The notes beneath the pieces are model-generated. The model was not told the origin of the DNA. It made no database searches and saw nothing but the letters and a program-made list of their open reading frames with translations. DNA of 64,000 nt from Channallabes apus (lineage: Eukaryota; Chordata; Actinopteri; Siluriformes; Clariidae). Positions 51,601 through 64,000 of the stretch are shown in pieces. The DNA is taken from contig CM060113.1 of NCBI GenBank assembly GCA_030522415.1, forward strand, positions 18,706,453-18,770,452. Reading direction: 5' to 3'. A program made the translations under genes and the position numbers. The stretch's first letter is position 1, and every line of letters starts with the position of its first letter.

Positions 51601-54600
51601 TATTACACTGTTCTTACAGGCGTTATAACACTGTTACTACACTGTTATTACACTGTTTTTACAGGCGTCGTCGTTATTACACTGTTATTACAAAGTTCTT
51701 ACAGGCGTTATAACACTGTTAGTACACTGTTATTGCAGGCGTTATAACACTGTTAGTACACTGTTATTACACTGTTCTTACAGGCGTTATAACCCTGTTA
51801 CTACACTGTTATTACACTCCTCTTACACGCGTTATAACACTGTTATTTCACTGTTATTTCACTGTTATTACACTGTTATTACACTGTTATAACACTGTTA
51901 TTACAAAGTTCTTACAGGCGTTATAACACTGTTAGTACACTGTTATTTCAGGCGTTATAACACTGTTAGTACACTGTTATTTCAGGCGTTATAACACTGT
52001 TATTACACTGTTCTTACAGGCGTCGTCGTTATTACACTGTTCTTACAGGCGTTATAACACTGTTAGTACACTGTTATTTCAGGCGTTATAACACTGTTAT
52101 TACACTGTTACTACACTGTTCTTACACTGTTCTTACAGGCGTTATAACACTGTTATTACACTGTTTTTACAGGCGTCGTCGTTATTACACTGTTCTTACA
52201 GGCGTTATAACACTGTTAGTACACTGTTATTTCAGGCGTTATAACACTGTTAGTACATTGTTATTACACTGTTCTTACAGGCGTTATAACCCTGTTACTA
52301 CACTGTTATTACACTCTTCTTACGCGCGTTATAACACTGTTATTTCACTGTTATTTCACTGTTATTACACTGTTATTACACTGTTTTTACAGGCGTCGTC
52401 GTTATTACACTGTTATTACACTGTTCTTACAGGCGTTATAACACTGTTAGTACACTGTTATTTCAGGCGTTATAACACTGTTAATACACTGTTATTACAC
52501 TGTTCTTACAGGCGTTATAACCCTGTTACTACACTGTTATTACACTCCTCTTACACGCGTTATTACACTGTTATTACACGGTTACTACACTGTTATTACA
52601 CTGTTACTACAGACGTTATAACACTGTCATTTCACTGTTATTACACTGTTACTACACTGTTCATACAGGCGTTATAACACTGCTACTGAACTGTTATTAC
52701 ACTGTTATTACAGGCGTTATAACACTCTTACTACACTGTTATTACACTGTTATTACACTGTTATTACACTGTTCTTACAGGCGTTATAACACTGTTACTA
52801 CACTGTTATTACACTGTTTTTACAGGCGTCGTCGTTATTACACTGTTATTACACTGTTCTTACAGGAGTTATAACACTGTTAGTACACTGTTATTTCAGG
52901 CGTTATAACACTGTTAGTACACTGTTATTACACTGTTCTTACAGGCGTTATAACCCTGTTACTACACTGTTATTACACTCTTCTTACACGCGTTATAACA
53001 CTGTTATTTCACTGTTGTTTCACTGTTATTACACTGTTATTACACTGTTCTTACAGGCGTTATAACACTGTTAGTACACTGTTATTTCAGGCGTTATAAC
53101 ACTGTTAGTACACTGTTATTACACTGTTCTTACAGGCGTTATAACCCTGTAACTACACTGTTATTACACTCCTCTTACACGCGTTATAACACTGTTATTT
53201 CACTGTTATTTCACTGTTATTACACTGTTATTACACTGTTATAACACTGTTATTACACTGTTCTTACAGGCGTTATAACACTGTTATTACACTGTTCTTA
53301 CAGGCGTTATAACACTGTTATTACACTGTTATTACACTGTTTTTACAGGTGTCGTCGTTATAACACTGTTATTACACTGTTATTACACTGTTATTACACT
53401 GTTATAACACTGTTATTACACTGTTCTTACAGGCGTTATAACACTGTTAGTACACTGTTATTTCAGGCGTTATAACACTGTTAGTACACTGTTATTACAC
53501 TGTTCTTACAGGCGTTATAACCCTGTTACTACGCTGTTATTACACTCTTCTTACACGCGTTATAACACTGTTATTTCACTGTTATTTCACTGTTATTACA
53601 CTGTTATTACACTGTTATAACACTGTTATTACACTGTTCTTACAGGCGTTATAACACTGTTATTACACTGTTCTTACAGGCGTTATAACACTGTTATTAC
53701 ACTGTTATTACACTGTTTTTACAGGTGTCGTCGTTATAACACTGTTATTGCACTGTTATTACACTGTTATTACACTGTTATAACACTGTTATTACACTGT
53801 TCTTACAGGCGTTATAAGACTGTTATTACACTGTTTTTACAGGCGTCGTCGTTATTTCACTGTTATTACACTGTTACTACACTGTTATAACACTGTTATT
53901 ACACTGTTACTACACTGTTATTACACTGTTTTTACAGGCGTCGTCGTTATAACACTGTTATTACACTGTTATTACACTGTTATAACACTGTTATTACACT
54001 GTTCTTACAGGCGTTATAACACTGTTATTACACTGTTATTACACTGTTTTTACAGGCGTCGTCGTTATAACACTGTTATTACACTGTTATTACACTGTTC
54101 TTACAGGCGTTATAACACTGTTACTACACTGTTATTACACTGTTTTTACAGGCGTCGTCGTTATTACACTGTTATTACACTGTTCTTACAGGCGTTATAA
54201 CACTGTTAGTACACTGTTATTTCAGGCGTTATAACCCTGTTACTACACTGTTATTACACTCCTCTTACACGCGTTATTACACTGTTATTACACGGTTACT
54301 ACACTGTTATTACACTGTTACTACAGACGTTATAACACTGTCATTTCACTGTTATTACACTGTTACTACACTGTTCATACAGGCGTTATAACACTGCTAC
54401 TGAACTGAACTGTTATTACACTGTTATTACAGGCGTTATAACACTCTTACTACACTGTTATTACACTGTTATTACACTGTTATTACACTGTTCTTACAGG
54501 CGTTATAACACTGTTACTACACTGTTATTACACTGTTTTTACAGGCGTCGTCGTTATTACACTGTTATTACACTGTTCTTACAGGCGTTATAACACTGTT

Positions 54601-57600
54601 AGTACACTGTTATTTCAGGCGTTATAACACTGTTAGTACACTGTTATTACACTGTTCTTACAGGCGTTATAACCCTGTTACTACACTGTTATTACACTCT
54701 TCTTACACGCGTTATAACACTGTTATTTCACTGTTATTTCACTGTTATTACACTGTTATTACACTGTTATAACACTGTTATTACACTGTTCTTACAGGCG
54801 TTATAACACTGTTATTACACTGTTCTTACAGGCGTTATAACACTGTTATTACACTGTTAATACACTGTTTTTACAGGTGTCGTCGTTATAACACTGTTAT
54901 TACACTGTTATTACACTGTTATTACACTGTTATAACACTGTTATTACACTGTTCTTACAGGCGTTATAACACTGTTATTACACTGTTTTTACAGGCGTCG
55001 TCGTTATAACACTGTTATTACACTGTTATTACACTGTTCTTACAGGCGTTATAACACTGTTACTACACTGTTATTACACTGTTATTACACTGTTCTTACA
55101 GGCGTTATAACACTGTTAGTACACTGTTATTACACTGTTCTTACAGGCGTTATAACCCTGTTACTACACTGTTATTACACTCCTCTTACACGCGTTATAA
55201 CACTATTTCACTGTTATTTCACTGTTATTACACTGTTACTACACTGTTATAACACTGTTATTACACTGTTACTACACTGTTATTACACTGTTTTTACAGG
55301 CGTCGTCGTTATAACACTGTTATTACACTGTTAATACACTGTTATTACACTGTTATAACACTGTTATTACACTGTTCTTACAGGCGTTATAACACTGTTA
55401 TTACACTGTTATTACACTGTTTTTACAGGCGTCGTCGTTATAACACTGTTATTACACTGTTATTACACTGTTCTTACAGGCGTTATAACACTGTTACTAC
55501 ACTGTTATTACACTGTTTTTACAGGCGTCGTCGTTATTACACTGTTATTACAAAGTTCTTACAGGCGTTATAACACTGTTAGTACACTGTTATTGCAGGC
55601 GTTATAACACTGTTAGTACACTGTTATTACACTGTTCTTACAGGCGTTATAACCCTGTTACTACACTGTTATTACACTCCTCTTACACGCGTTATAACAC
55701 TGTTATTTCACTGTTATTTCACTGTTATTACACTGTTATTACACTGTTATAACACTGTTATTACAAAGTTCTTACAGGCGTTATAACACTGTTAGTACAC
55801 TGTTATTTCAGGCGTTATAACACTGTTAGTACACTGTTATTTCAGGCGTTATAACACTGTTAGTACACTGTTATTACACTCTTCTTACACGCGTTATAAC
55901 ACTTTTATTTCACTGTTATTTCACTGTTATTACACTGTTATTACACTGTTCTTACAGGCGTTATAACACTGTTATTACACTGTTCTTACAGGCGTTATAA
56001 CACTGTTATTACACTCTTATTACACTGTTTTTACAGGCGTCGTCGTTATAACACTGTTATTACACTGTTATTACACTGTTCTTACAGGCGTTATAACACT
56101 GTTACTACACTGTTATTACACTGTTTTTACAGGCGTCGTCGTTATAACACTGTTATTACACTGTTATTACACTGGTCTTACAGGCGTTATAACACTGTTA
56201 TTACACTGTTATTACACTGTTTTTACAGGCGTCGTCGTTATTACACTGTTATTACACTGTTCTTACAGGCGTTATAACACTGTTAGTACACTGTTATTTC
56301 AGGCGTTATAACACTGTTAGTACACTGTTATTACACTGTTCTTACAGGCGTTATAACCCTGTTACTACACTGTTATTACACTCCTCTTACACGCGTTATA
56401 ACACTGTTATTTCACTGTTATTTCACTGTTATTACACTGTTATTACACTGTTATAACACTGTTATTACACTGTTCTTACAGGCGTTATAACACTGTTATT
56501 ACACTGTTCTTACAGGCGTTATAACCCTGTTACTACACTGTTATTACACTCCTCTTACACGCGTTATAACACTGTTATTTCACTGTTATTACACTGTTAT
56601 TACACTGTTCTTACAGGCGTTATAACACTGTTAGTACACTGTTATTTCAGGCGTTATAACACTGTTAGTACACTGTTATTACACTGTTCTTACAGGCGTT
56701 ATAACCCTGTTACTACACTGTTATTACACTCCTCTTACACGCGTTATTTCACTGTTATTTCACTGTTATTACACTGTTATTACACTGTTATAACACTGTT
56801 ATTACACTGTTCTTACAGGCGTTATAACACTGTTATTACACTGTTCTTACAGGCGTTATAACACTGTTACTACACTGTTATTACACTGTTTTTACAGGCG
56901 TCGTCGTTATTACACTGTTCATAAAGGCGTTATAACAGTGCTACTGAACTGTTATTACACTGTTATTACAGGCGTTATAACACTGTTACTACACTGTTAT
57001 TACACTGTTCTTACAGGCGTTATAACACTGTTATTACACTCTTATTACACTCTTATTACACTGTTTTTACAGGCGTCGTCGTTATTACACTGTTATTACA
57101 CTGTTCTTACAGGCGTTATAACACTGTTAGTACACTGTTATTTCAGGCGTTATAACACTGTTAATACACTGTTATTACACTGTTCTTACAGGCGTTATAA
57201 CCCTGTTACTACACTGTTATTACACTCCTCTTACACGCGTTATTACACTGTTATTACACGGTTACTACACTGTTATTACACTGTTACTACAGACGTTATA
57301 ACACTGTCATTTCACTGTTATTACACTGTTACTACACTGTTCATACAGGCGTTATAACACTGCTACTGAACTGTTATTACACTGTTATTACAGGCGTTAT
57401 AACACTCTTACTACACTGTTATTACACTGTTATTACACTGTTATTACACTGTTCTTACAGGCGTTATAACACTGTTACTACACTGTTATTACACTGTTTT
57501 TACAGGCGTCGTCGTTATTACACTGTTATTACACTGTTCTTACAGGCGTTATAACACTGTTAGTACACTGTTATTTCAGGCGTTATAACACTGTTAGTAC

Positions 57601-60600
57601 ACTGTTATTACACTGTTCTTACAGGCGTTATAACCCTGTTACTACACTGTTATTACACTCTTCTTACACGCGTTATAACACTGTTATTTCACTGTTGTTT
57701 CACTGTTATTACACTGTTATTACACTGTTCTTACAGGCGTTATAACACTGTTAGTACACTGTTATTTCAGGCGTTATAACACTGTTAGTACACTGTTATT
57801 ACACTGTTCTTACAGGCGTTATAACCCTGTAACTACACTGTTATTACACTCCTCTTACACGCGTTATAACACTGTTATTTCACTGTTATTTCACTGTTAT
57901 TACACTGTTATTACACTGTTATAACACTGTTATTACACTGTTCTTACAGGCGTTATAACACTGTTATTACACTGTTCTTACAGGCGTTATAACACTGTTA
58001 TTACACTGTTATTACACTGTTTTTACAGGTGTCGTCGTTATAACACTGTTATTACACTGTTATTACACTGTTATTACACTGTTATAACACTGTTATTACA
58101 CTGTTCTTACAGGCGTTATAACACTGTTAGTACACTGTTATTTCAGGCGTTATAACACTGTTAGTACACTGTTATTACACTGTTCTTACAGGCGTTATAA
58201 CCCTGTTACTACGCTGTTATTACACTCTTCTTACACGCGTTATAACACTGTTATTTCACTGTTATTTCACTGTTATTACACTGTTATTACACTGTTATAA
58301 CACTGTTATTACACTGTTCTTACAGGCGTTATAACACTGTTATTACACTGTTCTTACAGGCGTTATAACACTGTTATTACACTGTTATTACACTGTTTTT
58401 ACAGGTGTCGTCGTTATAACACTGTTATTGCACTGTTATTACACTGTTATTACACTGTTATAACACTGTTATTACACTGTTCTTACAGGCGTTATAAGAC
58501 TGTTATTACACTGTTTTTACAGGCGTCGTCGTTATTTCACTGTTATTACACTGTTACTACACTGTTATAACACTGTTATTACACTGTTACTACACTGTTA
58601 TTACACTGTTTTTACAGGCGTCGTCGTTATAACACTGTTATTTCACTGTTATTACACTGTTATTACACTGTTATAACACTGTTATTACACTGTTCTTACA
58701 GGCGTTATAACACTGTTATTACACTGTTATTACACTGTTTTTACAGGCGTCGTCGTTATAACACTGTTATTACACTGTTATTACACTGTTCTTACAGGCG
58801 TTATAACACTGTTACTACACTGTTATTACACTGTTTTTACAGGCGTCGTCGTTATTACACTGTTATTACACTGTTCTTACAGGCGTTATAACACTGTTAG
58901 TACACTGTTATTTCAGGCGTTATAACCCTGTTACTACACTGTTATTACACTCCTCTTACACGCGTTATTACACTGTTATTACACGGTTACTACACTGTTA
59001 TTACACTGTTACTACAGACGTTATAACACTGTCATTTCACTGTTATTACACTGTTACTACACTGTTCATACAGGCGTTATAACACTGCTACTGAACTGAA
59101 CTGTTATTACACTGTTATTACAGGCGTTATAACACTCTTACTACACTGTTATTACACTGTTATTACACTGTTATTACACTGTTCTTACAGGCGTTATAAC
59201 ACTGTTACTACACTGTTATTACACTGTTTTTACAGGCGTCGTCGTTATTACACTGTTATTACACTGTTCTTACAGGCGTTATAACACTGTTAGTACACTG
59301 TTATTTCAGGCGTTATAACACTGTTAGTACACTGTTATTACACTGTTCTTACAGGCGTTATAACCCTGTTACTACACTGTTATTACACTCTTCTTACACG
59401 CGTTATAACACTGTTATTTCACTGTTATTTCACTGTTATTACACTGTTATTACACTGTTATAACACTGTTATTACACTGTTCTTACAGGCGTTATAACAC
59501 TGTTATTACACTGTTCTTACAGGCGTTATAACACTGTTATTACACTGTTATTACACTGTTTTTACAGGTGTCGTCGTTATAACACTGTTATTACACTGTT
59601 ATTACACTGTTATTACACTGTTATAACACTGTTATTACACTGTTCTTACAGGCGTTATAACACTGTTATTACACTGTTTTTACAGGCGTCGTCGTTATAA
59701 CACTGTTATTACACTGTTATTACACTGTTCTTACAGGCGTTATAACACTGTTACTACACTGTTATTACACTGTTATTACACTGTTCTTACAGGCGTTATA
59801 ACACTGTTAGTACACTGTTATTACACTGTTCTTACAGGCGTTATAACCCTGTTACTACACTGTTATTACACTCCTCTTACACGCGTTATAACACTATTTC
59901 ACTGTTATTTCACTGTTATTACACTGTTACTACACTGTTATAACACTGTTATTACACTGTTACTACACTGTTATTACACTGTTTTTACAGGCGTCGTCGT
60001 TATAACACTGTTATTACACTGTTAATACACTGTTATTACACTGTTATAACACTGTTATTACACTGTTCTTACAGGCGTTATAACACTGTTATTACACTGT
60101 TATTACACTGTTTTTACAGGCGTCGTCGTTATAACACTGTTATTACACTGTTATTACACTGTTCTTACAGGCGTTATAACACTGTTACTACACTGTTATT
60201 ACACTGTTTTTACAGGCGTCGTCGTTATTACACTGTTATTACAAAGTTCTTACAGGCGTTATAACACTGTTAGTACACTGTTATTGCAGGCGTTATAACA
60301 CTGTTAGTACACTGTTATTACACTGTTCTTACAGGCGTTATAACCCTGTTACTACACTGTTATTACACTCCTCTTACACGCGTTATAACACTGTTATTTC
60401 ACTGTTATTTCACTGTTATTACACTGTTATTACACTGTTATAACACTGTTATTACAAAGTTCTTACAGGCGTTATAACACTGTTAGTACACTGTTATTTC
60501 AGGCGTTATAACACTGTTAGTACACTGTTATTTCAGGCGTTATAACACTGTTAGTACACTGTTATTACACTCTTCTTACACGCGTTATAACACTTTTATT

Positions 60601-62975
60601 TCACTGTTATTTCACTGTTATTACACTGTTATTACACTGTTCTTACAGGCGTTATAACACTGTTATTACACTGTTCTTACAGGCGTTATAACACTGTTAT
60701 TACACTCTTATTACACTGTTTTTACAGGCGTCGTCGTTATAACACTGTTATTACACTGTTATTACACTGTTCTTACAGGCGTTATAACACTGTTACTACA
60801 CTGTTATTACACTGTTTTTACAGGCGTCGTCGTTATAACACTGTTATTACACTGTTATTACACTGGTCTTACAGGCGTTATAACACTGTTATTACACTGT
60901 TATTACACTGTTTTTACAGGCGTCGTCGTTATTACACTGTTATTACACTGTTCTTACAGGCGTTATAACACTGTTAGTACACTGTTATTTCAGGCGTTAT
61001 AACACTGTTAGTACACTGTTATTACACTGTTCTTACAGGCGTTATAACCCTGTTACTACACTGTTATTACACTCCTCTTACACGCGTTATAACACTGTTA
61101 TTTCACTGTTATTTCACTGTTATTACACTGTTATTACACTGTTATAACACTGTTATTACACTGTTCTTACAGGCGTTATAACACTGTTATTACACTGTTC
61201 TTACAGGCGTTATAACACTGTTACTACACTGTTATTACACTGTTTTTACAGGCGTCGTCGTTATTACACTGTTCATAAAGGCGTTATAACAGTGCTACTG
61301 AACTGTTATTACACTGTTATTACAGGCGTTATAACACTGTTACTACACTGTTATTACACTGTTCTTACAGGCGTTATAACACTGTTATTACACTCTTATT
61401 ACACTCTTATTACACTGTTTTTACAGGCGTCGTCGTTATTACACTGTTATTACATGGTTACTACACTGTTATTACACTGTTACTACAGACGTTATAACAC
61501 TGTCATTTCACTGTTATTACACTGTTACTACACTGTTCATACAGGCGTTATAATACTGCTACTGAACTGTTATTACACTGTTATTACAGGCGTTATAACA
61601 CTCTTACTACACTGTTATTACACTGTTATTACACTGTTATTACACTGTTCTTACAGGCGTTATAACACTGTTACTACACTGTTATTACACTGTTTTTACA
61701 GGCGTCGTCGTTATCACACTGTTATTACACTGTTCTTACAGGCGTTATAACACTGTTAGTACACTGTTATTTCAGGCGTTATAACACTGTTAGTACACTG
61801 TTATTACACTGTTCTTACAGGCGTTATAACCCTGTTACTACACTGTTATTACACTCTTCTTACACGCGTTATAACACTGTTATTTCACTGTTATTTCACT
61901 GTTATTACACTGTTATTACACTGTTCTTACAGGCGTTATAACACTGTTAGTACACTGTTATTTCAGGCGTTATAACACTGTTAGTACACTGTTATTACAC
62001 TGTTTTTACAGGTGTCGTCGTTATAACACTGTTATTACACTGTTATTACACTGTTATTACACTGTTATAACACTGTTATTACACTGTTCTTACAGGCGTT
62101 ATAACACTGTTAGTACACTGTTATTTCAGGCGTTATAACACTGTTAGTACACTGTTATTACACTGTTCTTACAGGCGTTATAACCCTGTTACTACACTGT
62201 TATTACACTCTTCTTACACGCGTTATAACACTGTTATTTCACTGTTATTTCACTGTTATTACACTGTTATTACACTGTTATAACACTGTTATTACACTGT
62301 TCTTACAGGCGTTATAACACTGTTATTACACTGTTCTTACAGGCGTTATAACACTGTTATTGCACTGTTATTACACTGTTTTTACAGGTGTCGTCGTTAT
62401 AACACTGTTATTGCACTGTTATTACACTGTTATTACACTGTTATAACACTGTTATTACACTGTTCTTACAGGCGTTATAACACTGTTATTACACTGTTTT
62501 TACAGGCGTCGTCGTTATTTCACTGTTATTACACTGTTACTACACTGTTATTACACTGTTATAACACTGTTATTACACTGTTCTTACAGGCGTTATAACA
62601 CTGTTATTACACTGTTATTACACTGTTTTTACAGGCGTCGTCGTTATAACACTGTTATTACACTGTTATTACACTGTTCTTACAGGCGTTATAACACTGT
62701 TACTACACTGTTATTACACTGTTTTTACAGGCGTCGTCGTTATTACACTGTTATTACAAAGTTCTTACAGGCGTTATAACACTGTTAGTACACTGTTATT
62801 GCAGGCGTTATAACACTGTTAGTACACTGTTATTACACTGTTCTTACAGGCGTTATAACCCTGTTACTACACTGTTATTACACTCCTCTTACACGCGTTA
62901 TAACACTGTTATTTCACTGTTATTTCACTGTTATTACACTGTTATTACACTGTTATAACACTGTTATTACAAAGT
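45657..62975 (+). repeat. Right-hand satellite domain marked by TTACAAAG
   Basis: The variant TTACAAAGTTCTTACAGG was found only in this range (among others near 45656, 47510, 51688, 55548, 55761, 60239, 60452, 62754 and 62967). The left domain instead carries GTTGTTACACTG, found from 20602 to 40734. The variant defines a set of blocks that were amplified together. Confidence 0.6.
52373..61430 (+). repeat. 4.7-kb tandem duplication in the satellite
   Basis: The offset is 4680 at the left (a shared phrase at 52381 and 57061; the ACTACGCTG variant near 53532 and 58212). It becomes 4691 after one extra 11-bp monomer near 58650 (CTGAACTGAAC at 54400 and 59091; TTACAAAG at 55548 and 60239, and 55761 and 60452). 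Near the right end the first copy has an extra stretch of about 337 bp (within about 56500-56850), so GTTCATAAAG lies at 56917 and 61271. Confidence 0.8.
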
Positions 62976-64000
62976 TCTTACAGGCGTTATAACACTGTTA
63001 GTACACTGTTATTTCAGGCGTTATAACACTGTTAGTACACTGTTATTTCAGGCGTTATAACACTGTTAGTACACTGTTATTACACTCTTCTTACACGCGT
63101 TATAACACTTTTATTTCACTGTTATTTCACTGTTATTACACTGTTATTACACTGTTCTTACAGGCGTTATAACACTGTTATTACACTGTTCTTACAGGCG
63201 TTATAACACTGTTATTACACTCTTATTACACTGTTTTTACAGGCGTCGTCGTTATAACACTGTTATTACACTGTTATTACACTGTTCTTACAGGCGTTAT
63301 AACACTGTTACTACACTGTTATTACACTGTTTTTACAGGCGTCGTCGTTATAACACTGTTATTACACTGTTATTACACTGGTCTTACAGGCGTTATAACA
63401 CTGTTATTACACTGTTATTACACTGTTTTTACAGGCGTCGTCGTTATTACACTGTTATTACACTGTTCTTACAGGCGTTATAACACTGTTAGTACACTGT
63501 TATTTCAGGCGTTATAACACTGTTAGTACACTGTTATTACACTGTTCTTACAGGCGTTATAACCCTGTTACTACACTGTTATTACACTCCTCTTACACGC
63601 GTTATAACACTGTTATTTCACTGTTATTTCACTGTTATTACACTGTTATTACACTGTTATAACACTGTTATTACACTGTTCTTACAGGCGTTATAACACT
63701 GTTATTACACTGTTCTTACAGGCGTTATAACACTGTTACTACACTGTTATTACACTGTTTTTACAGGCGTCGTCGTTATTACACTGTTCATAAAGGCGTT
63801 ATAACAGTGCTACTGAACTGTTATTACACTGTTATTACAGGCGTTATAACACTGTTACTACACTGTTATTACACTGTTCTTACAGGCGTTATAACACTGT
63901 TATTACACTCTTATTACACTCTTATTACACTGTTTTTACAGGCGTCGTCGTTATTACACTGTTATTACATGGTTACTACACTGTTATTACACTGTTACTA
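60025..64000 (+). repeat. 2515-bp tandem duplication in the satellite, cut by the window edge
   Basis: The offset 2515 holds for TTACAAAG (60239 and 62754), GTTCATAAAG (61271 and 63786) and the unique TACATGGTTA variant (61451 and 63966). The second copy is incomplete at the window end. Confidence 0.8.

Larger units (their letters stand above)
18871..64000 (+). repeat. 11-bp satellite array with higher-order structure, main block
   Basis: Uninterrupted from GTTACTACACTG at 18871 to the window edge, where it clearly continues. The words are those of the first block. A recurring phrase in order is: TTCTTACAGGCG, TTATAACCCTG, TTACTACACTG, TTATTACACTC, TTCTTACACGCG, TTATAACACTG, TTATTTCACTG (once or twice). 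A second phrase ends in the CpG-bearing 18-mer. Rare variants recur at regular long distances, showing nested tandem duplications. Plus-strand open frames of 60-216 codons throughout are products of the stop-free monomer. The minus strand is closed because the complement carries TAATAA. No gene, other transposon or RNA feature is visible inside. Megasatellite or centromere/heterochromatin roles are possible but unproven. Confidence 0.95.

Noticed and set aside
10305..61750. Many plus-strand open frames of 60-216 codons in the satellite (HCYYTVITLL-like proteins)
   Set aside because: They are direct translations of the stop-free 11-bp monomer, share no start context or conserved domain, and begin and end wherever a variant word creates or removes a stop.
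10344..64000. CRISPR array or other spacer-repeat immune locus
   Set aside because: There are no unique spacers of constant length; all material is variants of one 11-bp word, and the surrounding DNA is vertebrate.
10344..64000. Telomeric repeat or CENP-B-box satellite
   Set aside because: No TTAGGG runs, and no sequence resembling the CENP-B box pattern was noticed in the words read.

Overview
The window looks like repeat-dominated nuclear DNA from a vertebrate, most likely a teleost fish. The clues are an L2-type LINE tail of the kind common in fish (a conserved 3' UTR ending in TTGAA repeats), vertebrate-style (AC)n and (CTAT)n microsatellites, and a Ty1/copia retrotransposon. I see no host gene, intact RNA gene, prokaryotic operon or CRISPR array. 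The species cannot be named from what is visible.

Layout. 1-1418: 3' end of an L2-like LINE (end of ORF2, 3' UTR, TTGAA tail). 1419-2275: unassigned AT-rich DNA. 2276-4910 and 9710-10079: a mosaic of truncated direct and inverted copies of one unclassified repeat unit carrying (AC)n tracts. 4911-9709: a complete Ty1/copia LTR retrotransposon on the minus strand, inserted in that mosaic with a 5-bp target duplication (CCGTG). It has near-identical LTRs, a half-tRNA-type primer site and one frameshift in pol. 10133-10202: (CTAT)n. 10344-13458: first block of a satellite built on an 11-bp monomer (TTATTACACTG and variants). 13459-19083: a near-perfect second copy of 4923-10556, namely the copia element with one clipped LTR, its flank, the (CTAT)n and the first ~210 bp of satellite. 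18871-64000: the same satellite continues to the window edge.

The satellite fills about 48 kb, roughly three quarters of the window. It is hierarchical. 11-bp words and 12-bp and 18-bp derivatives (TTCTTACAGGCG, TTTTTACAGGCGTCGTCG) are strung in recurring phrases, and the phrases sit in larger tandem blocks. By matching rare variants I measured block offsets of 504, 1178, 2036, about 2.8 kb, 4680-4691 and 2515 bp. Rare variants also separate a left domain (about 20.6-40.7 kb) from a right domain (about 45.6-63.0 kb).

Nothing here works together as a pathway. The history I infer is: an inverted-repeat mosaic formed; a copia element inserted recently; the element plus its satellite-bordering flank was duplicated into, or together with, the satellite; and the satellite grew by repeated segmental tandem duplication. 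The many long open frames inside the satellite follow from a stop-free 11-bp monomer and are not genes. Assembly error is a real alternative for the 5.6-kb duplication and for some large satellite blocks.
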